Assembly: GCF_932526225.1 (NCBI RefSeq)
Contig: NC_064041.1
Coordinates: forward strand, 11,390,813 to 11,454,812
From: Nematostella vectensis
Lineage: Eukaryota > Cnidaria > Anthozoa > Actiniaria > Edwardsiidae
DNA length: 64,000 nt
Direction of reading: 5' to 3'
Under the pieces are notes generated by a model. The model worked only from the letters and a program-made list of their open reading frames with translations, searched no databases and was not told where the DNA came from. Shown in pieces: positions 8,964 through 31,200 of this stretch. Within the stretch, counting starts at the first letter, position 1. Each line of letters opens with the position of its first letter. The translations under genes were made by a program, and so were the position numbers.

Positions 8964-11385
8964 AAATTTTGTGGCCTGGTTCTCACACGAGGTATGGCCC
9001 CTCGTGGCGAAGATTGTAGAACTTTCGCTCTTAATTGCTTGAGCCTCTCATTTCTGGATTCCGGCATCGATTCCCGGTTCCGAGAGTTCCCATAATTGTG
9101 GTTTTGCTTAGTTTTCCGCTGTTTCGGTTTAATTAGGTTCAAGATCACAGCATGGGGCGTAGAAGGCGCCGACTCTCGATCAAAGACATCATAGCCGAAT
9201 CTTCGCGGTGATGTAATGTTGCGAAGAAACCGCAACTTCGATAATTGCCAACCAACTAATTCCACAAAGCAGAGTACGGTCGTATCTTTAATTGAGAGGT
9301 TTCACCGCCAATATATGTATTGCTATCGGTCGAACCCTCGGTAAAAGCGGATACCCGCAACGATTGTCGGGCCGATTGTCGGTTATGCAAGCTGCGATTT
9401 GTCGGGCCGATTGTCGGCTATGCAAGCTGCGATTTGTCGGAACACTGCTTCGGTGTGAAGAGAAAATTCGGGCCCGACACCGAGGTCAGCGAATAGACAC
9501 CAAATCGGACCGACAAATCGGCATGAGTCAAACTTACTCCAACCTTTCGCTGAATCGAGGTGATCTTATTCGAAACAAAAACCTTTAAGATTTTTTTTAG
9601 AGAAAACGATATGAAGCCGCATCTGATTTCTATGAGTTTATTGTAAATTCGGGCGACGAAAAAAGCGAGTGGCAATCAAAGCTTTTTAAAGGAGTCTTAA
9701 CTTAATTAAAAATATATTCTATTGAAATATTTATTTTCGTAATACGCTGTTAATGGGCATACTTGCGAGCATCTATCAGCGAAATAGCTACTTATGATAT
9801 CCTTGGATAACTTTGCTGTATGGAAGAAACTGACAACATAGGTCAATCACCAAGAAAACCAATTGCTCGCAAGCAGTCCTAAGAACCTGACAAGAACACT
9901 AATAGGTGATAAAATAATAGGAATGTGTGAAGTGAATAAAAAGAAAATGCATAAGAAGTTATTAATCCGCCATTGAAAGACGTTAAATACAGAGAAAAAA
10001 AATGACGTTTGAATTATTGTAATTGCCTCCTTCTTGAGAGATTTCAGGATAGACTATCGAGGACTATGTAATGTTAACTTGAAAATGGGGGCGTTAAGGA
10101 GCCAGTATGTATATTACCCTACAAAAGGGCAAAGTCCATAGAGTTTCATATTTACTTAAAAAAGCTTTCATGCTCTCTAATAAGCAGAACAAAAAAATAG
10201 TTCAATGAATTTATAAATAACTTCAGCAGTGATATTTATAGAAGCGGATTGTATACAGGCTATATCAGTCCTTTGAAAATTATTTTATTGTATTTTTCCC
10301 CACCTCCATGCGCGCGAAGAAGAAGGCTTGTTTTTGCGTAGGTGTGACACGCCAATTTGTCGCAAAAAAAACCCGGCGGAAGAAGGCATATTAAATTATT
10401 AAATGATGGATTCACAAGTATAAGCAAAACTAAACAAAAATAAACTCCAGAAGCTGATTCTAATATTAGATTAAAAGCATTTGCTGGTATTTTAAACGGA
10501 GACGAAAAAAAAATAACGAATCTTCAATAAGGGATGATCATATTAAGAACTATTAGCTGGAGATATCGAGCTTGAAAAACAGAAAAGGAAAATACAGCTG
10601 TTCTAATTGGAAAAGGTGACAGAATTTTAGGGAAATCAATGAAAAATTGAATTGTTTTTCGAAGGCAACTCAAACAATTGCGAAATAAAAGATATTGTTG
10701 ATCATGGCATTCATCGGAAAATAATAATAGTAGGCAACACAAAGAATTGTGGAAAAATATTGGTGAACAAGGCATTCATCGGAAAAACATAACAAGTACA
10801 GAATTAGATAAGCCATTAAACAACGTAGTAATATTCAATAGAAAAAAAAACCTTAGCAAAGCAACACCATCATAAGAAATTATAAAAAAGAATAAGCAAT
10901 ATGAAATAAAATGTTACGCAAAACAAATTTTTTTTTAATAGAAGAACGGTTGCCTGAGAACTACGTTTTTTTTGGTAGATCACGACTCAAAATCTAGTCT
11001 AGAGGCTAGAGGGAAAATGCAAATAAGCGCTCTGTTCAAGCTAAGCGAAGAAAACAACACTTTCGGGGCTGTTTCAAGTATTGCTTCTATTTTCAGAACA
11101 CTTACAGAGCAAATATAATACTTTTTAAATCATATAAATCTTGAGCTATTTTTGTAACTTTAACAGGAAACCCTTTGAGTGTTGCTGTGCTTTGATTGGT
11201 TGTGCGTCAATATATCGCTCTTCAGCAAGCCAACCATGACGTCATGCGTTCTTTTCGTCAAATAAAATTTCTTCGAATGCAACAAGAGCACAGATCTAGT
11301 CGAATCAATCGCACACGCGTCAAAAGCCGCGGGACAAAAAATCACGTAAATTCAAACAAGATTTCTGTCGGATTTTCTGCATTAA
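8964..11385. other. Noncoding AT-rich stretch upstream of the PDZ gene
   Basis: No gene found. A 35-bp direct duplication (GGGCCGATTGTCGG and following) occurs at 9369-9440. Poly-A/T runs are frequent from 9590 to 10930. The last 200 bases probably include the promoter and 5' UTR of the next gene; a three-codon upstream ORF starts at 11397. Confidence 0.5.
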
Positions 11386-11478
11386 GAGGCTTCATCATGT
11401 CAGCTTGAATTTGGGGTAGAAAATATAAATCTTGCGGATGAAATATTGGAACCAACTTTACGAGATTTAGTATCAAGC

Positions 11479-14400
11479 ATGGAAAAACAAATTGGATCAA
11501 GTCGCTTGCAGGCAAGTGTTAACGGCGAGTCATACCGAAGAGAATGCAAGTTGTACTCGCCTTACAGGGCTAAGAGTCTAATGGAACTATCAGCTGAACA
11601 TAAGAATAGTTTCTCTGCAAGCATGGGAGATTTATCGCTGATCAATAATTCCAGTTTTTATCATCGAAGAAGCGTGATGTTCGAAGAAGACCTCTCGGCC
11701 CATGAGGCCATATTACAACGTGCACGCAGTAGATTCCGTGAACTAGAGCTGAAATACCCAGACATCTTCAAGAAAACCACTCCAAGGAATTCTAGTTTTT
11801 TCGGTGCTAATGGAAGGAGTTCAAGTGTACAAGGGATGCATCGCGTTGGATTAAAAACAGCGTCTAATAATGTGCGCTTTGCTCGATCTCACGTCGAGTT
11901 AGAAACCGATCACCAACGAAACCAAAATTGGACCCATTTGAGCGAGGAGTTTTCCCTTCGGACAAGGAAAACTAGACCTCCGCCATTATCACAAGCGATA
12001 AGATCGAGCCACCTGGAAGGCAGTTGCGATAGCGCGTTCGATGAGATTGAATCAACAACGGCCAGGATCACCCCAGATCGAAGCCCGAATAATGGCTGCG
12101 AGCCAGGAAAAAACTCTAACCTTTTCCTGTACCCCGGGGACAGTCTAGAATCCGATAAGGACAGTGGTATTTCCACGGATCGACCGTTTATTCCACAAGC
12201 GCGCGTTGTACGAGCAAATCGACCAGTAACTTTGGCCGTTGATTCTCGTCTCCCCGTATCGAAGTCGCAAAGTTTATCTACATTGGACACGAATGATGAA
12301 GGAAGAGACGTACGCGGGGTAAGCGCGAGGTCTGCTGTCGATAGAAGAGGGATTTTAAAGTCAGCAGCTTATAGGAATCAGGGGATCAAAACTGGCAGTT
12401 TAGATCTCCCTCACGCTTCCAGCGGTCCCTATTCCAAGCATACACATTCAAATCGCCGCTCTCGCCATGGAAATCAAAACAAATCAGGTTTGTATATATT
12501 AGCGCACTCAAGCGTAAAACGATGTAAAACGTATTTAAAAATTTATCTCGGGTAATTTGTCGCAGAAAATGGCACACTATAATGGCTTCCCCGTCGTTGG
12601 CAATTTACAGGAAATATGATGTCAGTCGAGAGAATTCTTTCTTTACGCCCACACAATAATATTCTTCTGCCGCTATCAAAAACATCTGCATCACAGATAG
12701 CCTAGACGACTATGGGGAGAAACTTCCCCAAAAAATATTTTGTGGTCCGAACAGATGACTTTATCAAATTAGCGGGAGCATAACTTTGACATAGTTGCAT
12801 AGAAAATCCTAGAGGATTTCAACCAACATTTTTTTTTCATTACGAAAGATATTTCATAGTTGAGAACTCGGAATTTTTTCAACTCTTTGTTGAATTTTTC
12901 TAGCTTGAGTATCAGGCGATTTTATTTGTCAAAAGATGGAGAAGTAAAAGCTTCCTGATATATACTTCTCATAGGATACAATAAAATGGCCAGACACCCG
13001 ACCTAGAATTTTTTATGTATTATTTTTGATACCCTAGTTTCTTTTATTTTTCTATCGTTGTAATGAAGGGGGTTTGTTTTGACAGATAGGTAAAATGCGG
13101 AAATGGGTGAGCTATTCAAAATCAAATTTTAATGGAAAATAAATATTGCAAGCTTGTGCTACGTGTTAGAATAACAGATGATATTGCAAAAATAGACTAT
13201 ATAGATGTGGCTTTTTCATTTTGCGCAACATTTTTTTCTTCTGAAAATCCATTATCGGACCATCTGATAGCGCTATATATACATACTTTTCGTAATTAAA
13301 ATAATGTTGCGAATTCTTTATAATAAAATAATTTTCTGTTGGTAAGACATAACTTAAATACAAAATATGTTTTTTTTTTCATATAAGATAAAATAGCCGT
13401 TTTTATAATAAAGACGGCTAAGACGTCTAGATGACCTTAGGACGTCCTTAACTGGTAGCGTAAAGTCGAGAAAAAGTGCAGACGACTTTGACGTCTGACG
13501 GCTAAGACGTCTGAAATCAAGGGCGTCAAAACGATGCCCTAATAATAAGCACTGAACAAATAGTTGGCCCTTAACCCCCCCCCCCCCCCCCCCCCCACCA
13601 CCACCACATAAAAAATACCTAAGTAAAAATCGTAGAAAAACTAGCAATAAACTGCCGTGCATACGAAAGTGACACTAATTTATTTCATTTTTCATGGGCC
13701 AACTTGATAGTAAGGTTCTGTTCTCATTACTGCCTTCTCATTGCCTAATTTATCTTTAGCTATATGACTATTTAAATTATGTCAAATAACTGAGTAATAA
13801 AACGATCCAGTATATGTTTTGGACAGATCTTGGATTATTTTACAAAACGGTTTTGATCGGGCAGAGCTTAGTTTTATTAATAAATGATCATAAAACACAG
13901 AGAGACAAAAAATATTTTGGTTCAAGGCAATCCTACTAGGAAGTGTTTGAGACTAAATCTTAATACAATGGTTTTAAAGCAAACCTTTTGTGGGTTATGC
14001 TATATTTATAGACCCCAAAGAAATAGGCTTGCCATTCCCATTTTAATTTTGTTGCAGTGAATTGAGTGATGCCTTTTAAAAAGAATAACAAATGATGCCT
14101 TTTGTCTTTTAGTATTTTGTTAAAGCAATTGATCTTTATGATCAAGTCCTTAAAGACTGGTATAGAAACATTATCTTGTCAAATTTTCCGAGCTAAAAAT
14201 AGTGTCTTTGAGCTATTTTAAACCATAGCAGATGCTCTTTTAGATTTATTTTTGCCTTTGCAATATCAACTAGAAGTTTTTTGCTCTTAGTCTCCAGGAT
14301 TACCACAATCTTTTCACAATTTACAAACGGTACACTATCTGTTTTTTTTTTTTCAATGTTTAATCAGTCAAAAACCTATTAACACCACTTGTATTATTTT

Positions 14401-15240
14401 GTAGAGATATACCAACGTATGAGTCAATACTCTAACTATGGTAGCCAGGATGAAGGTACCAACTCGGATGCAGAGACTATCTATAGTACACAGAGTGAAG
14501 TTCTTGCTCGTCACCATCTGTCAGCAAGGCAACAGTTCTTGAGCACATATAATCTAGACAATGAAAGCTTTGAAAGTATTAAAGCCAACAGGATACAAAA
14601 AGCAAAGAGTCTACCCAACTTGGATTATGAGGGTTCAACATTTGATCAAGCCCCAGGTTTTAGGAGTGAGCAGGTGGATTTCAGTAATGCAAAGAAAAAG
14701 AAGAAGCGTATTCTGCAGCGATTTGGAAGAAGGTCTGGACTTTACATTGTTAATGACACCCCGGAATTGGACAAACCAAAGCTTCCAGCAGGGAAAAAAC
14801 AAAAACTCAGTAAAAAGCTCAAGAAGAAAAAGTCAGTAGATGCTGCAAGGCATATCACAGAGTCCACCAAGGACTGGTTCGATCATACTACAGCTGTGAG
14901 TAGGCCTACAGGAGGCCAGAGTCTTGGGAGAGTTGTAACAATGAGAGAGGACATTGGTATGGCTTATGAGATTGAACTACAGAAGCCGGACAATGGTTTG
15001 TTTGGATTCTTTATCCAGAAAGGTTACAAACAGTTTAATAAAGGGATCTTCATCAGTCGTATAATGGACTCGTCATCTGCAAAGTTTCTTGCAGGACTTC
15101 TTAATCCAGGTGATGAAGTACTTGAGATCAATGGACAGAGCACAAAGACTAAGACTACAGCCGAGGTCCATAATATCATGGCAAGCTCAGATAGACTTTT
15201 GCTTACAGTTATGCCATACACAGGACGGAAAGACTGGTAG
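11479..15240 (+). CDS. PDZ-domain protein, two coding exons
   Basis: Exons 11479-12487 and 14405-15240 join in phase (TCA-G|AG-ATA, giving KSEIYQRMSQY) across a GTTTGT...TTTTGTAG intron; the model is 614 residues. I chose the ATG at 11479 because the frame has no earlier ATG and this one has A at -3 and G at +4; a further upstream exon is possible. The first 480 residues are Ser/Arg/Lys-rich and predicted disordered, with Leu-Ser patches (KSLMELS, KSQSLSTLD, AKSLPNLD) and a basic stretch (KKKKKRILQRFGRR). The last ~90 residues form one PDZ domain: ligand-groove loop LFGFFI, then KGIFISRI, AGLLNPGDEVLEINGQ and LLLTVMP, most like the PAR-6 type PDZ. Likely a scaffold that binds C-terminal peptides at the cell cortex; that role is inferred from the domain only. 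AATAAA lies at 15643. Confidence 0.82.
13568..13610 (+). repeat. Poly-C/ACC simple repeat in the PDZ gene intron
   Basis: Over twenty C residues followed by ACCACCACCAC, inside the 12488-14404 intron. Nearby (13400-13520) a GACGGCTAAGACGTCT motif occurs twice. Confidence 0.7.
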
Positions 15241-17614
15241 ACAGGCAGTGGTCAGAAATACAGACATTATTATGACACAAGGCAGATGTAACAGTGAAAC
15301 ACCCAAGGGGAAAATAATAAACAGGCTATATATATATTTAACCCCCTTCAAAAAAATATTCTATTCCCTGGAGGGTCTCTTCTCTGAATTGTGTTTCAAA
15401 TGTTTTGCTGTTCTGCTTGGTAGAGATCAGAGAAAGGCACACCTGCTAGAAGTAATTTGATGTAAGGTGTATCACTTTACTCTAGATGTCAGGGCTCTAG
15501 TATGTATGATACAAGTGGTACTTGCTTTTCAATCACTCCCTTTCACAGATCTTTCTTTAGAAACAAGCGACACAGAAAGCTCTACAAAGTTGGGTAGATG
15601 TAGATGGATGCAGAGTAATTGGCAGGCTATAGATTTTTTTTAAATAAAATTGCTGTGGGTATCTTTTTTGGGGGTGTTGTCACATTTTGCTAAAAGTGTC
15701 ATGTCATCATCAATCAAGGACTCATATCTAAAATCTGCATTTTTTTTATACACCACTGTTAAAGCCAGTTATTGGTTTTGTGGTTAAATTATTTCTTGGA
15801 TGGGAAAAAAGAAAAGATTTTGGTGGTGATATCAAATATTTTTGTGTATATAAAACATGTTTGGCATTAAACATTAAACAAATAGAAGCACTAAAAGGTA
15901 AAAGTTTTATTTATCAATATTGCAGAACAGTGCTGTAAGGTTATTTTAGACAAAAAAAGTAACAACCTCTTGGTAGGAGGATGTAAAATATTTATTTTAC
16001 CTCTGGATTGTTGACAAATAAATGAAATTCAATGAAGAGATGGGTAATTTTTACTGTCTAACAAGAAATTGGTCATTCATAAAATATGATCTTACTCATG
16101 AAAATTTTAAATCAAAAAAGTTGTTTATTCAGGGAGGGGATAATGAGTGTGATAAATAAGAGTTCTGTATTTAAAAATAAGTGCATGCAGTTTGCAAATC
16201 CTTAAACATTTGTATTATCAAAGGCTGCTGTTTTTTAATTTTCTAGGTGTTTTAACTAAAATGGCTACAAAGGGGAACAGTCTCCTGCAGGTATTCTCTT
16301 ATACTGATCCTAGCTCTAACCAAGTTTCAAAAATACTTGTTCCATTAGCTGTACTTGATGGCTCATATTCACCATTTTAAAGGGAGTTAACACAAATGAT
16401 TTAAAACAAAGACTCCATAGTCTTTTCTAAGTGCATGACAAACTGAAGAGGGAGATTATTGAAGGAAATGCAGCATATTAGGAGGATAAGATTATGAAAT
16501 ACAGTAAACAGCATTTACACAAAAGGCAATAAGATCAAAATATTTATAGAACTGAGCATAATTTTTAATCCCAGCCGCTCATACTACAAGTCCAAAACCA
16601 ATAACATATTCATGTGAATTATTTTTTTTACTTCAGGTCTCCTTCTCTTTAATCTCTTTCATTAATAATTCTCAATTAAAATATATATTTTTTTTTACAA
16701 AAAAAATGTTACAGCTGTGAATTTCAATGACAAGCTATGACACAGCAGAGGGTTAGAGCTGTCAAGTTATTGTTATTATCTCAAAGTAAGGGATTGTGTT
16801 TATCACAAATGCAGTAATTTTATAGATGCATTAGCTATAACCCTTATACAGCAGAGTCAAGGTAATAGATAATGGCTATTTGAGTCCCTGTTATCATCTC
16901 AATGAAAGGGACTGTGTCTATCATAAGGTGCTTATTTTATGGATGCATGAAAGGATAAATTACTTAGGATTTTGGCTCAAAGAGGTGGGGCTAATCGCAG
17001 AGAGGGGGGTAGTGAGAGGGGCTGGTGGCTTACTACAAAATCTCATTTTCTCTGTTTTTTTTTTTGGCATTGTATGTAAAACATGCTATACGTTGATTGA
17101 AAATGACATTTAGTGTCCCTTAAAAATCAAGCAATAATTACTTATATTTGCACTATTGGAAAAGTGTTTTATATTTTTTCATTTTTCTTAGGAGGGAGAT
17201 AGAAAGGAGGCTTATTTGAAAACATTTGCTCTAGATAGGGGAGGCAAGGGGAGGCTTAAAAGAGACAGGGGGCTCAATACAGAATCTTTTACAGTATACT
17301 TGGCCTTGGGCTTAATTTAACTTTGTTTAAGTTAATTGTTAATTTAAGTACTGTTCATTTAAAGGAATCAGAATCTATCGCAACTTCATAGTACAACAAC
17401 CTCTCAAATGTTCACAGCTAGAACAAGACAAACTTAATTAATCCTTTTATAAATAACAATATGATCTCAACATTACCATAAATATTATGTACAATTAAGG
17501 TATTTTGTTGGTTGAAATCTTAATATTGGTCGAAGTACTTTTCTTTTAGTGTGGTATGCTATTTCACGGATGCCCTTGAACGTACTTAAACTCTTTACAG
17601 CAAGTAGTGTCTCT
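15241..17614. other. 3' UTR of the PDZ gene and convergent intergenic DNA
   Basis: No further coding frame is supported. The region separates two convergent genes (PDZ on plus, WDR47 on minus), is AT-rich, and has AATAAA signals near 15643 and 16017. Confidence 0.5.
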
Positions 17615-26849
<9,235 letters not shown>

Positions 26850-28216
26850 ATTGGTAAAAGAACCTTGCCAAATGACGGTGTAAAAGTCGAATTTCAAATT
26901 AAGTTGTGGGAAATTCTAACTTGAACGACAACAGGCGTACAACCGCTGGCGACCAAACCCATAAAATAACCTTGCCCATTTTAAGATATCTTTGGTTTGA
27001 CCGCGTCCTTTCACTCAAAGCTCCTCGAGTGTTGGTTCTAGATCCATATTATGTAAATTTGAGTCTCATTTGGCCGCAGAGTTTGTGGAATTTGGCGACT
27101 TTTTGTCGATAACAATAGAATCGTAACTAGTAAATAATGAATCTGGCCGCGCTGAATTTCGTATTCTACGCATGCGCATTTGATCCCGCAGGCAATCCCG
27201 TTAGTCCCGCGAGAAGACAGGGTGACCAAATCAAAAACAACACACACTTTTTGATTACCAGCAAAAACACAAGCAGAAATTTCAAAGAAAAAGTGCGAAA
27301 CACCTGAAGAAGCAAAGCGCTAACCCATTCTTTATCTAGTGCTTCTTTGATTTAAAATAAACCCTTAAGATAAAAGCTAAAAAAGGCAAAACGTTTCAGG
27401 ATAAAAAATGTCAAAAATTCATCATTTTGCCACTTTTCAGATATTCTACTACGATTATGAATATAACCTTGCAGATGACGAAACAAAGAATGTGGTGGAA
27501 GACTTGGGAAATCACAAATTTTTGTATTTTAAATGCATGGAAATTTTGACAAAATGGGTTACATTCACCAACAATTTGTGACTTTGTAACAGATTAACGC
27601 AAGAGAATGAGTGTACCTAATCCACTTTAAAAACTGCAATATTTAATTAAGAAAATTCCATTGTATTGCTGTAGAATATGGATAATTATTTTTTTCTTAA
27701 CTGAAAAGATGTTTCTTTTCAATATTCAAGTACAAACACTTTATTTATTTTCTATTTAGTTGCTTTCAACATGCTACAAAATAAAAAAAGGAACATAGGG
27801 GAAGCAAACTCAAGGTCCCATTGTACAGCCTTCTCAAAAAGTTTTTAGGAGCAGGTTATTGTTAGATCTGAGGTGGTTTGGATGCCCACTAACAAAACAA
27901 AAACAATAAATATTCACAGTCTGTATGGAGACAGACAAACATTCTGAGGAGGCAGCTTGTTGAGAAAATGCATAGTAGCACACCCCCAAAAACAGTACTG
28001 GCACATCTAGGGGTACTCTTTAATAGACACACCAATGTACAGTAAAATAAAGATACCATTCTAAAAATATGTAAAATGGAGACTCCTTACCCTGATTTTT
28101 GGAGAGGCACTGGCCCAAGGGGGGAGGGGGGGGGGGGGTAGCTCCCACTTTTCCATATGGCATCCCTCACTCATAGCCAACAACTGGTTCATTGGTGTTT
28201 AGGGTAATAAAAAGCG
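26850..28216. other. WDR47 upstream region and intergenic DNA
   Basis: Probable WDR47 promoter and 5' UTR (26850-27250), then AT-rich sequence with no supported gene. A run of 14 G occurs at about 28125-28138. Both neighbouring genes are on the minus strand. Confidence 0.5.
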
Positions 28217-28222
28217 TTTATT
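28217..28222 (-). other. Polyadenylation signal of DAXX
   Basis: AATAAA on the minus strand, 77 bases beyond the DAXX stop codon. Confidence 0.65.
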
Positions 28223-28298
28223 CAACAATAAATGTAACAGATAATTCATACCCCATTACATGCAGAAAAAAAGGAGAATCAATTGGAGAGAAGAATGT

Positions 28299-31200
28299 CT
28301 AATCATCATCATCTGACAAGACGATAATAGCATTCACAGATTTCTGCTTAGGACTATGTCCATTTGGAACTCCATTTAGTTTAGAAACACTTTTAAGCTT
28401 TGAAGTAGACTTTGGACTTTGTTGAGGGCTGTTCATGCCAACGTTGGCCAAACCATTACCATTGGTATCTATGCCAGGCTTTTGATTTATCTGTCCATTG
28501 CACTGCTTCTTATTTCTAAACAGCTCTAATGGTGAACAGTACATTCCTGGACTACTACCATGACTGGAATAATATTGTGATTGGTCATCTGTAAAAGTGT
28601 TTACAGCCAATAATCTTTGTCCTGAGGTGTTTAGCTGCACCTTTGCTGGACTATTACCATGACTGGAATTATGTTGTGATTGATCACCTCTAGAAGCCTC
28701 TACAAATGGTGAACTTTGTCCTGAGGTGTTTACCTGCGCCTTTCCGGGACTATTACCATGACTGGAATTATGTTGTGATTGATCACCTCTAGAAGCCTCT
28801 ACAAATGGTGAACTTTGTCCTGAGGTGTTTACCTGTACCTTTCCGGGACTATTACCATGACTGGAATTATGTTGTGATTGATCACATCTAGAAGCCTCTA
28901 CAAATGGTGAACTTTGTCCTGAGGTGTTTACCTGTACCTTTCCGGGACTATTACCATGACTGGAATTATGTTGTGATTGATCACATCTAGAAGCCTCTAC
29001 AAATGGTGAGCTTTGTCCTGAGGTGATGCGATGCACCTCCACTGGATTGATATTGTTACCATTAGCTGTTCTTTGACCTTGGAAAGACTCTTCCCTGCTT
29101 TGTCCAAGTGATGGACATACATAATTGGGAGAACTATGTCCCAGTTCAGAATTGTCATGCTGTGAAATATTGAGATTCTTTAGACCATCAACTTTTGAAA
29201 CAGAAGGCTCTGCAGCCTTTGCTAGCCCTTGTTTTTTCAAGAGCTCTGCTATTTTTCTGTCTAGTTTTCCTCGGTTCTTTTTCAGACTTGGGACTTTTAT
29301 AACTGTGTTATCAAAATCCTTAGAAAAACCATTATCATGTAAAATAGAACTGTCCTGATTATCACCTGTTAATCCTTGGTTCATGCTCAGACTTGGGACT
29401 GTGTTTTCAAAATCATTAGAAAATCTTCCCTGATTATCACTTGTAAAACTGTCTTCACAAACTTTAGAACCAGAGGCCTGACAACCATTGACTTGAGAAC
29501 GATCTACTGATTTTCTTGCTAACCCTTGCTTTTTCACAAGTTCTGAGATTTTTCCCATCAGTTTTCCTTGATCCTTGTTCAGTTGTGGGATCTTAAGAAA
29601 ATATTTCTTATCGGATGAGTTATGCTCGGAAGTAACATCGTTGTCTGGTACAACATCTTTGTTGGAGATACCAAATGCTGGCTGGTCAATAAATGTTTCT
29701 TGCAAGGATGCTTGAGGCTTTGAAGTAGCATCTTCAACTGAGTCTAAATCAATCAATAATTTCTCCACTTCACAAGAAGAAACTTCTTGTGAGTTCTCTA
29801 AAACTGGAGTACTTCCTTTGTTTCTTTCCTCCTTATTTCCTCTGCTGTTATCTCCCTCAGCTGAAATGCTACAGGCATAAGTGATATTATCACTTCCTCT
29901 TCTTTCTTGCTGGCTCTTTTCCAAACATGCTTGAAGCTGTGATTGATCAATATCTAGTGGCTCTGTCTCCGAAATACTACATGAAACATCTTCAGCTGAG
30001 TCAAAATCAATATCTACTGAGTTCTCCTCTATATGGACAAAGGACTCTTCGCTAAGTTCTTGTGAACTCTCAAAATCTAAAGAGCTTTCTTTGTCTCTTT
30101 GCTCTTCCCTCCTCTTCTTCTCCTTTTTCCTGGCTTTAACGCTATCATCTGTGTCCCCACTCTCCCTTCTTCTTTTCTTCCTTTCCTGGTTCTGCTCATT
30201 AAGGGGCTCACCGTCTGAGTCATCGGACAGCAACCCACTTGATGTAGAGGGCGCCCCGTTGTATCCTTCTATTCCATGCATCCTGCCAAGATGAACATAC
30301 TTTCGAAAAACCTCGTTCAAGGCGCTTTCCCCCCTTCTCTTGTTGTCTTCTAACTTCTGCAGTAATATGTGGTCATCCAAAGCAGGATCCTTACTTGGCT
30401 TGCAACTGTCAGTCAAGTGACAACCAAAATTATACGCAAAGTCCTTCTTTCTCTTTTTCTGCATCTTGTTACCGATGTCAGTAAAGATCTCATTAGCAAG
30501 TTCGTCTTGGACAGAAGCTGAAAACTTCAGCTTGTGTTTCTTTACAGCATTGCTGACAAGATTACGGATGTCGAAAATATCTGGAAATGTTGTTCTGTTT
30601 TTGAGGAATCTCTTGACAGCACGATCAATCTGGGGAACACCAGTGCTTTTACACTTCACTTCCCTTTCGACAACCCTCCCTGTATTGGTTGGGCGTCTCT
30701 GGAGAAAACATATCTTGTTCCAAATTTCATTGCACTTTTCTTCAAGTTTCGACTTCTTAATATAAGAACTGTGTCCATGTTCCATTTCCTCAAGGGAAAG
30801 TTCAACTAGATCTAGCCTTTTAATTTCCTCATCATACATTTCCAGCTTTTTTTCCAACTTGGCTATTGCTTTCAGCTTTTTAGCATGTCTTTTTCTTCTT
30901 TCTTCTTTGCTCTCACTTGTATTCTGGGGTTTGCCTTCCTTCCCTTCGCCATTCTTTTCTGTATGACTTTCTTTCGATTTCAAACTCGATGGTGTTGAGT
31001 CATCGTCCAGAATAATAATTTCACAGTCCCTGTCCGCCTCTTTGCTTGTTCCAGGGACAGAAGTTACATGCTTTATCGTAGATCTGCTACCCGTGTCTTG
31101 TTTACAATTTCCAAAATCCCGCGCAAACGTGTTCTTTTGCGGGATAATCGATCGCTTCCGTTCTGGCGGTTCATTCAATCTATTCCCAGAAGTGCAAGGT

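Noticed and set aside
8653..9265. Minus-strand frames of 95 and 103 codons
   Set aside because: The first lies inside the Harbinger-like MITE, the second is in unique noncoding DNA with no splice or domain support.
11446..11478. Upstream start of the PDZ protein before the ATG at 11479
   Set aside because: The codon at 11446 is TTG, and there is no ATG in this frame upstream; extension would need another exon.
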